Shown one piece after another: positions 37,711-46,180 of a stretch of DNA of 64,000 nt (its first letter is position 1; the number at the start of each line of letters is the position of its first letter). The DNA is from CAKZKT01 sp034434235 (GTDB lineage: Bacteria; Chloroflexota; Anaerolineae; CG2-30-64-16), in contig DAOTZV010000004.1 of NCBI GenBank assembly GCA_034434235.1, forward strand, positions 1 to 64,000, read 5' to 3'. Position numbers and translations under genes: made by a program. The notes under the pieces were generated by a model. It ran no database searches and was not told the DNA's origin. It was given only the letters and a program-made list of their open reading frames with translations.

Positions 37711-39762
37711 TTACTTGAAGAACAACTGCTCGCCGCTGAAGTTCGCCGCGATGGCAAAGCCGGACTGCGGAACGTTGCCCATCTTCGCCGAGACGACCAT
37801 CGGGTACTTCACGTTCTCGACGTAGTTGATGTAGGGCAGGTTCTCGCGGCACCAGGCCGTGCCCTCGGCCACGATCTTCTTGTACTCCTCGGAGCCGGAA
37901 ACCACCTCCCAGCGGCGCTTGTCGATGTCGTACGCCTTCTTGGCCCAGTCAGGCGGCTCCTCGCCCTGCTTGCCTTCCGTGTTGACCCAATCCGACCAGA
38001 GGACGCCGGCGCGGTTCACGCTGCCCGACACCGCGTCGTTATCCCAGCCGCGGTCATGGCTCCACATGACGGTGGCCTGGATCTCGTTGGCCGCCCACTT
38101 CGTGCCCCACAGGCTCGGGTCGATCTGCTTGACCGTCACCTTGAGGCCGATCGCCTTCAAATACTGTGCGGTCAGGTCGGCCACCGGCGCGATGTCCGGC
38201 GCGTGCGCGCCGTGCTCCAGCAGGATTTCGATCGGCTTGCCGCTCGGATAGAGGCGCATGCCGTCGGCGCCCTTCTTCAGCCCCATCTCATCCAGGAGCT
38301 TGTTGGCCGCCGCGACATCGTACTTCGAGTACTCCTCGCCCACCAGCTCCAACGGCAGCGATGCGTAGCCGTAGTAGACGTTCTCGATCAACTCCTTGCG
38401 GTTGATCGCCAGGCTGACGGCCCGGCGGAAGCGGATGTCCCGCACGACGCTCCGCCAATCGTCGTCTTTGAACGTCTGGTTCAGCCGCAGGCCCGAGGAG
38501 TCTACGTGCATGTCGGTCAGCACCACGCGGAAGCCGGCCTTCTGCTCGTTCTCCTTGTAGAGCGGGATCTTCACCAGGCCGGTGGACTCGCGCATGAAGT
38601 CAATATCGCCGGCCAACAGCTTCAGGTTGAGCATCTCGACGTTCTCGACCTGCTGCGAGACGATCTTGTCAATGTAGGGCAACTGCTGGCCCTTGCTATC
38701 CACTTTGAAGTAATACGGGTTGCGCTCCCACATCAGCACGCTGGGGTTGCCCGACGCCTTGGGGATCCAGGGATAGAGGCCGGGGAAGTCCACGCAGCGC
38801 GGGTTGGTCATGTCCCAGTTCTGGCAGCGCTTGTTGGCGAAGAGCTGCCACCACTCGTCCTTCAGGTTCATCTTCGCCAGCTCGGCCTTGAACGCGTCGC
38901 TGTTCACGTCGGCGTACTTGGCATGCCACTTCTTCAGGTAGTGCGCCGGGTTGATGACCAGGGTGTAGCCCTTCCAGCCTTCGATCCACATGTTGCGGAT
39001 GAAGCCGCCGTAGGGCTTGGGGAAGCTGATCTTGAAGGTGTAATCGTCGATGATGGTCAACGTGCCCTTTTCGCCCTTCACCGAGAAGCCGACGCGGAAC
39101 TCGTTCGGCACGCCGTTCGGATAGAGCTTGTCGTTGCCGTACATGTCCTCGAAGGTGAAGCGGACATCTTCCGTGGTCACCGGCTGGCCATCGGACCACT
39201 TCAGGCCCTTGCGGATCTTGAAGATGAAGTCCTTGTTCTCGTTCTCCACCTTGTAGCTCTCGACCACGTTGGGGCGAATGCCATCCATGCTGATGCCCTG
39301 GCCCTGGAGCATCGCCTCGTCCATCATGACGAAGATGTCCGGCGCCCAGTTGGCCACGCTATGGCCCACGCGCAGGGTGCCGCCGTACTTGCCGGGCTGC
39401 CAGTCGGGCAGGTCTTTTTCGGAGATCAGGACGCCCTTATCCACGACGAAGGGTACTTCGGGCAGGCGCTGATCTACAGGGGGCAACTTGCCGGCCTTGA
39501 CCTGCTCGGCCAGGATCGGCGCTTCGGAGTACTTGCTGGGGGCGGCCGGCGCGGCCGGTGCTTTGGTCGGTTCGGCAGCGGCCGGTGCTTTGGTCGGTTC
39601 GGGAGCCTTGGTGGGCTCGGGGGCCTTGGTCGGGGCAACGGCGGCCGGCGCCTTGGTCGGCTCGGCCTTGGCCGGGGCGGGTGCGGGCGTGGCTGCGCCG
39701 CCGCAGGCGGACAGGATCATCGCCAGCACGATGACAATGGACCACCAGTAGCGCTTGAACAT
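37711..39762 (-). CDS. Opp-family solute-binding lipoprotein
   Basis: A 683-residue family 5 solute-binding protein. Lipobox LSAC with Cys 20, then a linker of tandem EPTKAP/APAAAEPTKAP repeats (residues 24-72) that acts as a flexible tether, and the ligand-binding domain (KYGGTLRVGHS, LKWSDGQPVTTEDVRFTFED, IRFRRAVSLAINRKELI). It captures a ligand outside the membrane for the adjacent permease. Its size and the LacI regulator upstream suggest oligosaccharides, not peptides. AAGGAGAAAGGGAG lies just before the ATG. Confidence 0.93.
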   Translation of the reverse strand: MFKRYWWSIVIVLAMILSACGGAATPAPAPAKAEPTKAPAAVAPTKAPEPTKAPEPTKAPAAAEPTKAPAAPAAPSKYSEAPILAEQVKAGKLPPVDQRLPEVPFVVDKGVLISEKDLPDWQPGKYGGTLRVGHSVANWAPDIFVMMDEAMLQGQGISMDGIRPNVVESYKVENENKDFIFKIRKGLKWSDGQPVTTEDVRFTFEDMYGNDKLYPNGVPNEFRVGFSVKGEKGTLTIIDDYTFKISFPKPYGGFIRNMWIEGWKGYTLVINPAHYLKKWHAKYADVNSDAFKAELAKMNLKDEWWQLFANKRCQNWDMTNPRCVDFPGLYPWIPKASGNPSVLMWERNPYYFKVDSKGQQLPYIDKIVSQQVENVEMLNLKLLAGDIDFMRESTGLVKIPLYKENEQKAGFRVVLTDMHVDSSGLRLNQTFKDDDWRSVVRDIRFRRAVSLAINRKELIENVYYGYASLPLELVGEEYSKYDVAAANKLLDEMGLKKGADGMRLYPSGKPIEILLEHGAHAPDIAPVADLTAQYLKAIGLKVTVKQIDPSLWGTKWAANEIQATVMWSHDRGWDNDAVSGSVNRAGVLWSDWVNTEGKQGEEPPDWAKKAYDIDKRRWEVVSGSEEYKKIVAEGTAWCRENLPYINYVENVKYPMVVSAKMGNVPQSGFAIAANFSGEQLFFK

Positions 39763-39912
39763 GTCTCCCTTTCTCCTTGGTTGGATAGCTGAAGGTTAAA
39801 CTGAACAGCCGAAACCGTTTTTGCCGAGAGATCAACCTGCGCTTGCGTTCGCCTGCTACCACCTCCTTTCGGGCACGCTTCCTGGGGGGAAGACGGACAG
39901 CCGCGCCCCGAG

Positions 39913-40959
39913 CTACGCTACGCCATCTACCGTGGCCGCGGGGCCGGTCGAGCCGCGCATCACCAGCTCTGCCGGGATGCACACCGCTTGTACGGGACGA
40001 TCGGGGTCGCGCATGCGCTCGAAACAAAGCCGCATGGCCGTGCGGCCGACCTGTTCCGCATGGACGCAGATCGTGGTGAGAGGGGGATTGGAGTAACGCG
40101 CCATGGGAATATCGTCGAAACTGGCCACCGAAACATCCTGAGGAATGCGCAAGCCCCGTTCGGCCACTGCACGCAACACACCGAATGCCAGCAGGTCGTT
40201 GATCACCAGGATCGCGGTCGGCCGGGGAGAACGATCCAGGAGATGCTGCGCCGCGCGATAGCCATCTTCGAGGGTCACCCCGCAATGGATCACCAGTTCG
40301 TCAGGGTCTGCAACGCCCAGGCTCCGCATGGCATCACGATAAGCCGCCAGTCGTTCCTGGCCCAAGGGCGGCCCGGCCACCCCGAACACGAAGCCGATCC
40401 GACGATGGCCGAGCGAGAGCAGATGGGTCATCATCTGCACGCCACCGCCGGCATGGTCCGAACGGACCGAATCTACCGTGGTGTCAATTGTCGCCGTGTC
40501 GCCGATCAACACGACCGGATGACGGCGATCCACGACGTTGCGGACCTCTTCCGCAACGCGGTCGTGAAAAGCGAGGATGATCAACAGGCCGTCCACACGG
40601 CGGCGAAGCACCGCCCGCACCGCTTCCCGCTCGCGAATCGGATCCAACGCCGTGTGAACCAACAGGATGTCGTAACCGCACTGATGCGCCTCGGACTCGG
40701 CCCCGCGCAAGAGCTGCCAGTAATACGGGTTGCCCGTGTCGGGCACCAGGAGTCCGATGGTCCGGCTTTCGCGCAATCGCAAAGAGCGAGCTGCGGCGTT
40801 GGGTTCATATCCCAGGGCCGCAGCAGCCTCCAGGATACGTTGACGGGTCTCTTCCGCCACTGAAATGGGTCCGCCAACCCGACCGTTCAGCACGTAAGAG
40901 ACCGCCGCCCGAGACACGCCGGCAAGGCGCGCTACATCAACTTGGGTGGGAGATTTCAT
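39913..40959 (-). CDS. LacI family transcriptional regulator
   Basis: A 348-residue repressor: N-terminal helix-turn-helix and hinge (VDVARLAGVSRAAVSYVLNG, residues 6-25) and a periplasmic-binding-protein-like sensor domain (about 60-340). These proteins leave DNA on binding a sugar. It lies directly upstream of the solute-binding protein gene on the same strand (150-bp gap), so it probably regulates the importer and itself. A palindromic operator lies at its own transcript start. Confidence 0.95.
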   Translation of the reverse strand: MKSPTQVDVARLAGVSRAAVSYVLNGRVGGPISVAEETRQRILEAAAALGYEPNAAARSLRLRESRTIGLLVPDTGNPYYWQLLRGAESEAHQCGYDILLVHTALDPIREREAVRAVLRRRVDGLLIILAFHDRVAEEVRNVVDRRHPVVLIGDTATIDTTVDSVRSDHAGGGVQMMTHLLSLGHRRIGFVFGVAGPPLGQERLAAYRDAMRSLGVADPDELVIHCGVTLEDGYRAAQHLLDRSPRPTAILVINDLLAFGVLRAVAERGLRIPQDVSVASFDDIPMARYSNPPLTTICVHAEQVGRTAMRLCFERMRDPDRPVQAVCIPAELVMRGSTGPAATVDGVA

Positions 40960-40991
40960 GCAGGCATCGGCCTTGACGACTATTGCCAGAA

Positions 40992-41015
40992 AACACGTGT
41001 CACATTACACGTGTT
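40992..41015 (-). promoter_or_regulatory. Candidate LacI operator
   Basis: AACACGTGT, 6 bp, ACACGTGTT: a 9-bp inverted repeat whose arms are themselves palindromic (ACACGTGT). It lies just downstream of the -10 box of the regulator gene, where binding would block transcription. Confidence 0.6.
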
Positions 41016-41021
41016 ATCCCC

Positions 41022-41050
41022 TTAATACACCGATTGGCTCCATTTGTCAA
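41022..41050 (-). promoter_or_regulatory. Strong promoter of the LacI regulator gene
   Basis: Minus strand: perfect TTGACA (41045-41050), 17 bp, TATTAA (41022-41027). Start of transcription near 41015, inside the candidate operator. Confidence 0.75.
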
Positions 41051-41073
41051 GTCCGGCGCAGCCGCGAAAAGGA

Positions 41074-42411
41074 TTACACGAGCCCAAGGCACAGAGCGAT
41101 GGCGGCTGCGTCATCCAGGGGCGGCGGCCGATAGCCGACCTTCTCGAAATAATACAGCGTAGGCCCCAGGAAGTGCAGATTGTTGAGCAGCGGTTCGGTA
41201 TACTGGATGGCCCCGTACAGCGCGCCGTCTATGTGATGTTGTTGGCCGACGTGATTGTTCCAATCCACCCCCTCGGTGAGGAAGCCCTGGTCGCCGTAGT
41301 GATGGCGTGCGATGCCGCGCAGGATCGCCAGGCCCGCGGCGCGATGGGCCTCCGCGCCGCGCTCGGCCCAGGCCTCCAGATAGGCATGGCTCGCCTCGGC
41401 GTTCTCCCACAGATACGCCGTATCCCACGATTCCTCCATCCACAACAGGCCGGCCGTCGCCACCCCGTTGCGATCTTCGCCCATGCGAAACCGCTCCAGC
41501 CCCGGCAATGCCACGTCATAGGCGAACTCGCGCCATGCCGGCCGGCCCAACACCTCGGCCGCGCGGCGCAAGATGCGAAACGCGCAGGCATAGGCGACGC
41601 ATTCGTGATCGTCATAGGTGTCGTGATTAACACTGCCCCAAAAGCCGCCCGCGGCAACGAACGCCTCGCCCAGCGCCAGCGCCTGCTCGCGCCGATCGGC
41701 CAGGCCGCGGCTGGTCAGCTCAACGGCCAGCTCCAGCAGGAACAGCCCGTCCGCGCTGTGATCGAAGATCGGGTCGGGCCGGCCGGCGGGCGTCCAGGGG
41801 AACGGCTCGCCTTCCATCGTGATCCGCCGCGGCACCCAGCCGTTGGGCAAGAGGGGCGTATGAGCGAAAAGCCATTCCCCCAGGTGGGCCGCCGCGCGAG
41901 ACATGGCAGAAGGACGCCAGGCGTCAAACGTCAAACGTGAAACGTCATCCGCCGATTCGCCGATTTGCCGATCGGCTAGCTCATGGGCGAACGCCAGCAA
42001 CTGCACGCCGATCCGCGCCAGAGAGCCCGGGCAAAACCAGTTGTCGCGGTGAACATAGTTCAGGCAGAAACGCTCCTGGGCCAGATCGTAATAGGGGCGA
42101 ATGAAACCGGTCGCCGGCTCGATAAAGCCGTCCGCGAGCACGTGATCGAGCAGCGCAAGCCCCGCGGCCACCATCTCCGCATCGCCCGCGTAGCGGCCCC
42201 AGCGCCAGAGCAAATGCGCGCCGCCAACCGCGTTGGCGGCCCAGCCGGGCCCCTCCAGATCACCGAACTCATGCCAGTGCATGATCTCGCCATCGGGCTT
42301 GACAAAGCTGGAGCAGGCCCGCAGATGGCCGTTGAACGGTTCCAGACAACGCAGGGCAAAGTGCGCCGATGCGCGGGCGCTGGCGAACAGGATGGTGTGG
42401 AGGTCGGTCAT
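41074..42411 (-). CDS. Putative (alpha/alpha)6-barrel glycosidase
   Basis: A 445-residue protein rich in aromatic residues, Trp and His, with an all-helical layout of repeated hairpins (WRWGRYAGDAEMVAAGLALLDHVL, ELADRREQALALGEAFV, WAERGAEAHRAAGLAILRGIARH), as in six-hairpin glycosidases such as GH88/GH105 or the AGE family. DHSADGLFLLEL, NHDTYDDHECVAYA and GVDWNNHVGQQHHIDG carry candidate catalytic residues. I do not recognise the family. Residues near 156-166 (DDVSRLTFDAW) are encoded by a dispersed ACGTTTGACG repeat. Start ATG 42411; no ribosome site, but a promoter places the transcript start at or near this ATG. Confidence 0.65.
   Translation of the reverse strand: MTDLHTILFASARASAHFALRCLEPFNGHLRACSSFVKPDGEIMHWHEFGDLEGPGWAANAVGGAHLLWRWGRYAGDAEMVAAGLALLDHVLADGFIEPATGFIRPYYDLAQERFCLNYVHRDNWFCPGSLARIGVQLLAFAHELADRQIGESADDVSRLTFDAWRPSAMSRAAAHLGEWLFAHTPLLPNGWVPRRITMEGEPFPWTPAGRPDPIFDHSADGLFLLELAVELTSRGLADRREQALALGEAFVAAGGFWGSVNHDTYDDHECVAYACAFRILRRAAEVLGRPAWREFAYDVALPGLERFRMGEDRNGVATAGLLWMEESWDTAYLWENAEASHAYLEAWAERGAEAHRAAGLAILRGIARHHYGDQGFLTEGVDWNNHVGQQHHIDGALYGAIQYTEPLLNNLHFLGPTLYYFEKVGYRPPPLDDAAAIALCLGLV
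41921..41975. repeat. In-frame ACGTTTGACG and GCCGATTCG repeats inside the putative glycosidase
   Basis: CGTCAAACGTCAAACGTGAA (41922-41941) followed by GCCGATTCGCCGATTTGCCG (41951-41970). The first is the same simple repeat that fills intergenic spacers at 15933, 42441 and 52762. The reading frame stays open through it. Confidence 0.7.
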
Positions 42412-42647
42412 GGGCGGTATTATGACATGGGCGGGGGAGAACGTCAAACGTCAAGAATCAAACGTTGTGGACCCGCCGGGGCGATTGATCGCCGGGCGGC
42501 CCCTCACGCCGGCGCCCATCCAGCCCCGTTCACGGGGCGCTGCTTTCGTAGCCCGGCGATTGATCGCCGGGCGGCCCCGCTGGACGCCCAACGCGCCGGC
42601 AAACGCGCGCAGCACATTTGGAATTGCCGGATCGACGCGCGTGCGCG
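42412..42647. repeat. Gene-free spacer with direct and inverted repeats
   Basis: An exact 23-bp direct repeat, GCGATTGATCGCCGGGCGGC plus CCC, occurs at 42481-42503 and 42556-42578; each copy carries a GGCGAT-TG-ATCGCC hairpin. Between them is GCCCCG-TTCA-CGGGGC (about 42525-42540). The left end is the ACGTCAAACGTCAAG simple repeat (42441-42464). No coding potential seen. Confidence 0.75.
42419..42447 (-). promoter_or_regulatory. Promoter giving a leaderless transcript for the putative glycosidase
   Basis: Minus strand: TTGACG (42442-42447), 17 bp, CATAAT (42419-42424), then 7 bp to the ATG at 42411. The -35 box is made by the ACGTTTGACG repeat itself. Confidence 0.55.
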
Positions 42648-42677
42648 TTGCGCGACGACGGCCCATCGTGGTACAAT
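42648..42677 (+). promoter_or_regulatory. Promoter of the PAC2-MoxR gene group
   Basis: TTGCGC (42648-42653), 18 bp, TACAAT (42672-42677), about 45 bp before the start of the PAC2 gene. Confidence 0.55.
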
Positions 42678-42721
42678 AGATACAGGTTGTTCGCCGATCT
42701 CCGACAGGAAGGATGGAAACA

Positions 42722-43642
42722 ATGCAAGACGCGCTTGAAATCTGGCAACTGCCGGGCGCCAGCCGACCATACATGGTGGCCGGCTGGAATCAATGGGCCG
42801 ATGCCGGATCCATCTCCTCCGAGCTGCCTGCCTACCTGATCCAAAAGACCGGCGCCAGGAAGATCGCGCAGATCCGGCCCGAGGGCTTCTATCTGTTCCA
42901 GGCGCCGGGCACCCACCACTACCTGCGGCCCGTGGTCAAGCTCAAGGACGGCTATCGCCAATCCATGGAGGTGAAACAGAACGAGTTCTACTACGCGAGC
43001 ATCGGGAACAAGGGCCTGGTGATCTTCAAAGGCGAAGAGCCGCACATGGACGTCGAACGGTACGCGGCGGCCTTCTTCGACGCGGCCGAGGCGTTCGGCG
43101 TGCGGCGCATCATCATGGTCGGCGGCGTGTTCGGCGCCACCCCCTACGACAAGGACCGCCAGGTCTCGTGCGTCTACAGCCTGCCGCACATGAAGGCCGA
43201 ACTGGAGCAGTACGCGGTCAGCTTCTCCAACTACGAGGGAGGCGTCACCATCTGCACCTACCTGGCGCATCATGCCGAGAGCCGCGGCATCGAAGCGGTC
43301 GTCTTCTACGCCATCGTGCCGGCCTACGACTTCTCGGAATCCACCCCCTTCAGCCAGAGCGTCCGCCTGGACACCGACTACCGGGCCTGGTGGGAGCTGA
43401 TGCGCCGCATCAACCACATGGCCGACCTGGGGCTCAGCCTCTCGGACCTGCGCAATCGCAGCGACGAGCTCACCGCGCAGGTGAAGGCCCGGCTCGACGA
43501 CCTGGCCCGCACCGCGCCCCAGCTTCGCGTCCGCGACTACCTGGCCAGGGTGGCGCAGGAGTTCGTGGAGAACCCGTTCCTGCCGCTCGACGATGTCTGG
43601 GAGCGCGAGCTGGGCGATCTGTTCGAGGAGCAAGATGGATAG
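42722..43642 (+). CDS. PAC2 family protein
   Basis: A 306-residue PAC2 (proteasome assembly chaperone 2, DUF75) protein: VAGWNQWADAGSISSELPAYL, FYLFQAPGTHHYLRPVV, RRIIMVGGVFGATPYDKDRQVSC and ESRGIEAVVFYAIVPAYDF follow the family. In archaea and eukaryotes relatives help proteasome assembly; the role in bacteria is mostly unknown. ATG 42722 is chosen since AGGAAGG is 9 nt upstream, whereas ATG 42713 touches it. It overlaps the next gene by 8 bp, linking it to the MoxR group. Confidence 0.88.
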   Translation: MQDALEIWQLPGASRPYMVAGWNQWADAGSISSELPAYLIQKTGARKIAQIRPEGFYLFQAPGTHHYLRPVVKLKDGYRQSMEVKQNEFYYASIGNKGLVIFKGEEPHMDVERYAAAFFDAAEAFGVRRIIMVGGVFGATPYDKDRQVSCVYSLPHMKAELEQYAVSFSNYEGGVTICTYLAHHAESRGIEAVVFYAIVPAYDFSESTPFSQSVRLDTDYRAWWELMRRINHMADLGLSLSDLRNRSDELTAQVKARLDDLARTAPQLRVRDYLARVAQEFVENPFLPLDDVWERELGDLFEEQDG

Positions 43643-44558
43643 CCGGCTGCGGCGCCAGCTCCGCACCCTGATCGTGTTGGGACTCGCCAGCGCGGCCGTG
43701 CTCGCGCTGGCGACCAGCCTGTCGCAGGTGGAGTTCTCGCCGGGCGAGCAGTTCACCCTGGCCTTCGCGCAGGCCGCGCGGCCGCCGGCCGGGCTGGCGA
43801 TCACGGCCTCGCCCGCGATGTTGGCGATCATGCGCGTGGTGTTCCTGCTCACGCTGGCGCTCCTCCCCTTCTCCATCTTCTACCTGATCATCTCCGCCGA
43901 GGCCCGCCGACGCGTCCTGCAAAACCTGATCATCTACGGGACGTTCATCCTGCTCATCTATCTGCTGCGCCGACAGATGCAGGCGGGCGAGCAGGACGAT
44001 TTCCTGGCCGGACTGGGCCTCTTTTCGGCCGGCGACGCGGCCGCGGCCCGGCCGCCGGCCGAATTCAACGCGGCCGCGCCGACATGGCTGGTGCTGATCG
44101 TCAGCTTCGCGATGGCCGGCCTCCTGGTGGCCCTGCTGGGCGGCATCCTGTGGAGCATCGCGCGACGCTGCCCGCGCGTCGAAAGGGAGATCGCGCTCGA
44201 AGCGCTGGCCGAGACGGCCGAGGAGGCGCGCGACACCATCGAGGCCGGCGGCGACCTGCGCAACACGATCATCCGCTGTTATGTCGAGATGAACCGGCTG
44301 GTGCGCGAGACGCGCGGCATCCGCCGCGATCGCGCCATGACGCCTCGCGAGTTCGAGGAGCGGCTGGAGCATTCGGGCCTGCCGCGCGAACAGGTGCGAG
44401 ACCTGACCCTGCTCTTCGAGGATGTGCGCTACGGCGCCAAGGACCTGGGGCCGTGGGAGGGGCGTCGGGCCATCGCGTGCCTGGCCGCCATCGCAGAGTC
44501 GTGTCGGGCCCTGGCCGGCGACTCGTCTTCCGCGTTGCAGCCGGGCGCTGCGCCGTAA
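43635..44558 (+). CDS. Membrane protein with C-terminal DUF4129 domain
   Basis: A 307-residue protein with three or four membrane helices (about 10-30, 63-85, 93-112, 150-172) and a cytoplasmic DUF4129-like tail (RCYVEMNRLVRETRGIRRDRAMTPREFEE... LTLLFEDVRYG). DUF4129 proteins accompany MoxR ATPases and DUF58 proteins, as here. It starts within the end of the PAC2 gene. Confidence 0.82.
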   Translation: MDSRLRRQLRTLIVLGLASAAVLALATSLSQVEFSPGEQFTLAFAQAARPPAGLAITASPAMLAIMRVVFLLTLALLPFSIFYLIISAEARRRVLQNLIIYGTFILLIYLLRRQMQAGEQDDFLAGLGLFSAGDAAAARPPAEFNAAAPTWLVLIVSFAMAGLLVALLGGILWSIARRCPRVEREIALEALAETAEEARDTIEAGGDLRNTIIRCYVEMNRLVRETRGIRRDRAMTPREFEERLEHSGLPREQVRDLTLLFEDVRYGAKDLGPWEGRRAIACLAAIAESCRALAGDSSSALQPGAAP

Positions 44559-44561
44559 GCC

Positions 44562-45245
44562 ATGATGAACGAGCCTTCGTCGCCCCAACGCCTTTCCACC
44601 GCCAGCCGGGCCCTGCTCGTCGGCCTCCTGTTGGGCGGCGTGATCGCTGCCGCAGGATTGGGACTCGCGTTGCAGGGCGTGGCGCGCGACTCGCTGATCA
44701 TGCCGGCCCTGTTCCTGGCCTGGTTGATCGGCCTGTTCTTCCGCAGCGTGCCCGGCTGGGTGTGGTGGGCCTGGTTCCTGGTGATCGCGCTGGTCTTCGC
44801 GGCCCGCAGCCTGCGCACGCACTTGAAGCCCGAACCGACCGCGCCGCAGCCGCGCGGCCCGGCCCAGGGCGCCATCCACGCGTGGGCCGGCCGGCTACAG
44901 GCGGCCGAGCACGGCGGCTATTTCCGCTGGCGGCTGGCGCACGACCTGGCCGAGCTGAGCCTGCAACTGTTGTCCTACCGCCAGCGCGGCGATCTGAGCC
45001 GCGCCGAGCGCAGCGAAGCCATCGAGCTGCTCGCCGCGCCGCCGCAGGTTGCCGCCTACCTGCGCATGGGATTGGCCGCGCCCCCCTGGCAGGCGCAAGA
45101 CCTGCGCGCCCGACTGGCGCGCCTCTGGCGACGCGACAATGAAGAAGATGCCCCCCTGCTGCTCGACCCGGCCACGGTCGTGCAGTTCCTGGAGGGCCAA
45201 CTGGAGAGAGAGCATGACGATCAGCATTCGGCAAGTGGCGGCTAA
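44562..45245 (+). CDS. Membrane protein of the MoxR cluster
   Basis: A 227-residue protein with two N-terminal membrane helices (about 18-40 and 46-80) and a cytoplasmic helical tail ending VVQFLEGQLEREHDDQ. No family recognised. It starts 3 bp after the DUF4129 gene and overlaps the MoxR gene by 32 bp, the usual sign of coupled translation. Position suggests a structural part of the MoxR-DUF58 machine. Confidence 0.75.
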   Translation: MMNEPSSPQRLSTASRALLVGLLLGGVIAAAGLGLALQGVARDSLIMPALFLAWLIGLFFRSVPGWVWWAWFLVIALVFAARSLRTHLKPEPTAPQPRGPAQGAIHAWAGRLQAAEHGGYFRWRLAHDLAELSLQLLSYRQRGDLSRAERSEAIELLAAPPQVAAYLRMGLAAPPWQAQDLRARLARLWRRDNEEDAPLLLDPATVVQFLEGQLEREHDDQHSASGG

Positions 45246-46179
45246 AAGCGAACGCATCATCCAGGAGGTGGAGCGGGTCATCGTCGGCAAGCGGCCGCTC
45301 CTGGAGAAGCTGATGGCGGCCGCGCTGGTCCCCGGCGGCCATGTCCTGCTGGAGGATTACCCCGGCCTGGCGAAGACGATGATCGCCAAGAGCTTTGCTC
45401 TGGCCCTGGGACTGGCGTTCAAACGCATCCAGTTCACCCCCGACCTGCTCCCCGGCGACATCACGGGCGGCTACGTGTTCGACCGCGACCAGAACCGCTT
45501 CGTGTTGCGCCAGGGTCCCATCTTCGCCAACATCATCCTGGCCGACGAGATCAACCGCGCGTCGCCCAAGACGCAGTCGGCACTGCTCGAGGCGATGCAG
45601 GAATATCAGGTGACGCTGGAAGGGGAGACGATGCGCCTGCCCGAGCCGTTCATCGTGCTCGCAACCCAGAACCCGATCGAGTACGAAGGCACCTTCCCCC
45701 TGCCCGAAGCGCAGCTCGACCGCTTCATCATGAAGCTCTCGGTGGGCTATCCGTCGGCGGAGGAGGAGCAGGAGATCCTCCGTCGGCGCCGGGCGCGGCA
45801 GCGCGACGAGTTCGAGCTGAAGCAGATCACCGACGCGGAGGAGCTGCTGGAGCTGCGCGCGGCCGTCGAACAGGTGCACGTGGACGCCGACATCGAGCGC
45901 TACATGATCGAGCTGGTGGCCGCCACGCGGCGCCGCCGACAGGTGGCCGTGGGCGCCAGTCCGCGCGGGTCGCTGGCGCTCCTCAAGCTGGCGCGCGCGT
46001 GGGCGGCCATGCAGGGCCGGGACTACGTCTTGCCCGACGACGTCAAAGTCTTCGTGCGGCCGGTGCTGATCCATCGCCTGATCCTGGAGCCCGATCTGTG
46101 GCTCACCCGCCAGGCGGCCGACGACGTGATCGCCGACGTGCTCCGCTCGGTCGCGGTGCCGGTGGTCGCCGAGGCGTAG
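45214..46179 (+). CDS. MoxR-type AAA+ ATPase
   Basis: A 321-residue AAA ATPase. Walker A DYPGLAKT, Walker B IILADEINRASPKTQSALLEAM shortened by its usual pattern, sensor ATQNPIEYEGTFPLPEAQLD, and the C-terminal lid (ASPRGSLALLKLARAWAAMQG). MoxR ATPases act as chaperones, often inserting metals or assembling complexes, with DUF58 and vWA proteins. GGAGAGAG lies before ATG 45214. It is coupled to the previous gene and 1 bp from DUF58. Confidence 0.95.
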   Translation: MTISIRQVAAKSERIIQEVERVIVGKRPLLEKLMAAALVPGGHVLLEDYPGLAKTMIAKSFALALGLAFKRIQFTPDLLPGDITGGYVFDRDQNRFVLRQGPIFANIILADEINRASPKTQSALLEAMQEYQVTLEGETMRLPEPFIVLATQNPIEYEGTFPLPEAQLDRFIMKLSVGYPSAEEEQEILRRRRARQRDEFELKQITDAEELLELRAAVEQVHVDADIERYMIELVAATRRRRQVAVGASPRGSLALLKLARAWAAMQGRDYVLPDDVKVFVRPVLIHRLILEPDLWLTRQAADDVIADVLRSVAVPVVAEA

Positions 46180-46180
46180 C

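Noticed and set aside
34335..39792. Two long plus-strand open frames (940 and 728 codons) opposite the importer genes
   Set aside because: Shadows of OppD/OppC/OppB-like and binding protein genes; no start sites or domains.
39800..39830. GAAACCGTTTTT as a second LacI operator before the binding protein gene
   Set aside because: It is not a true palindrome and does not match the ACACGTGT site.
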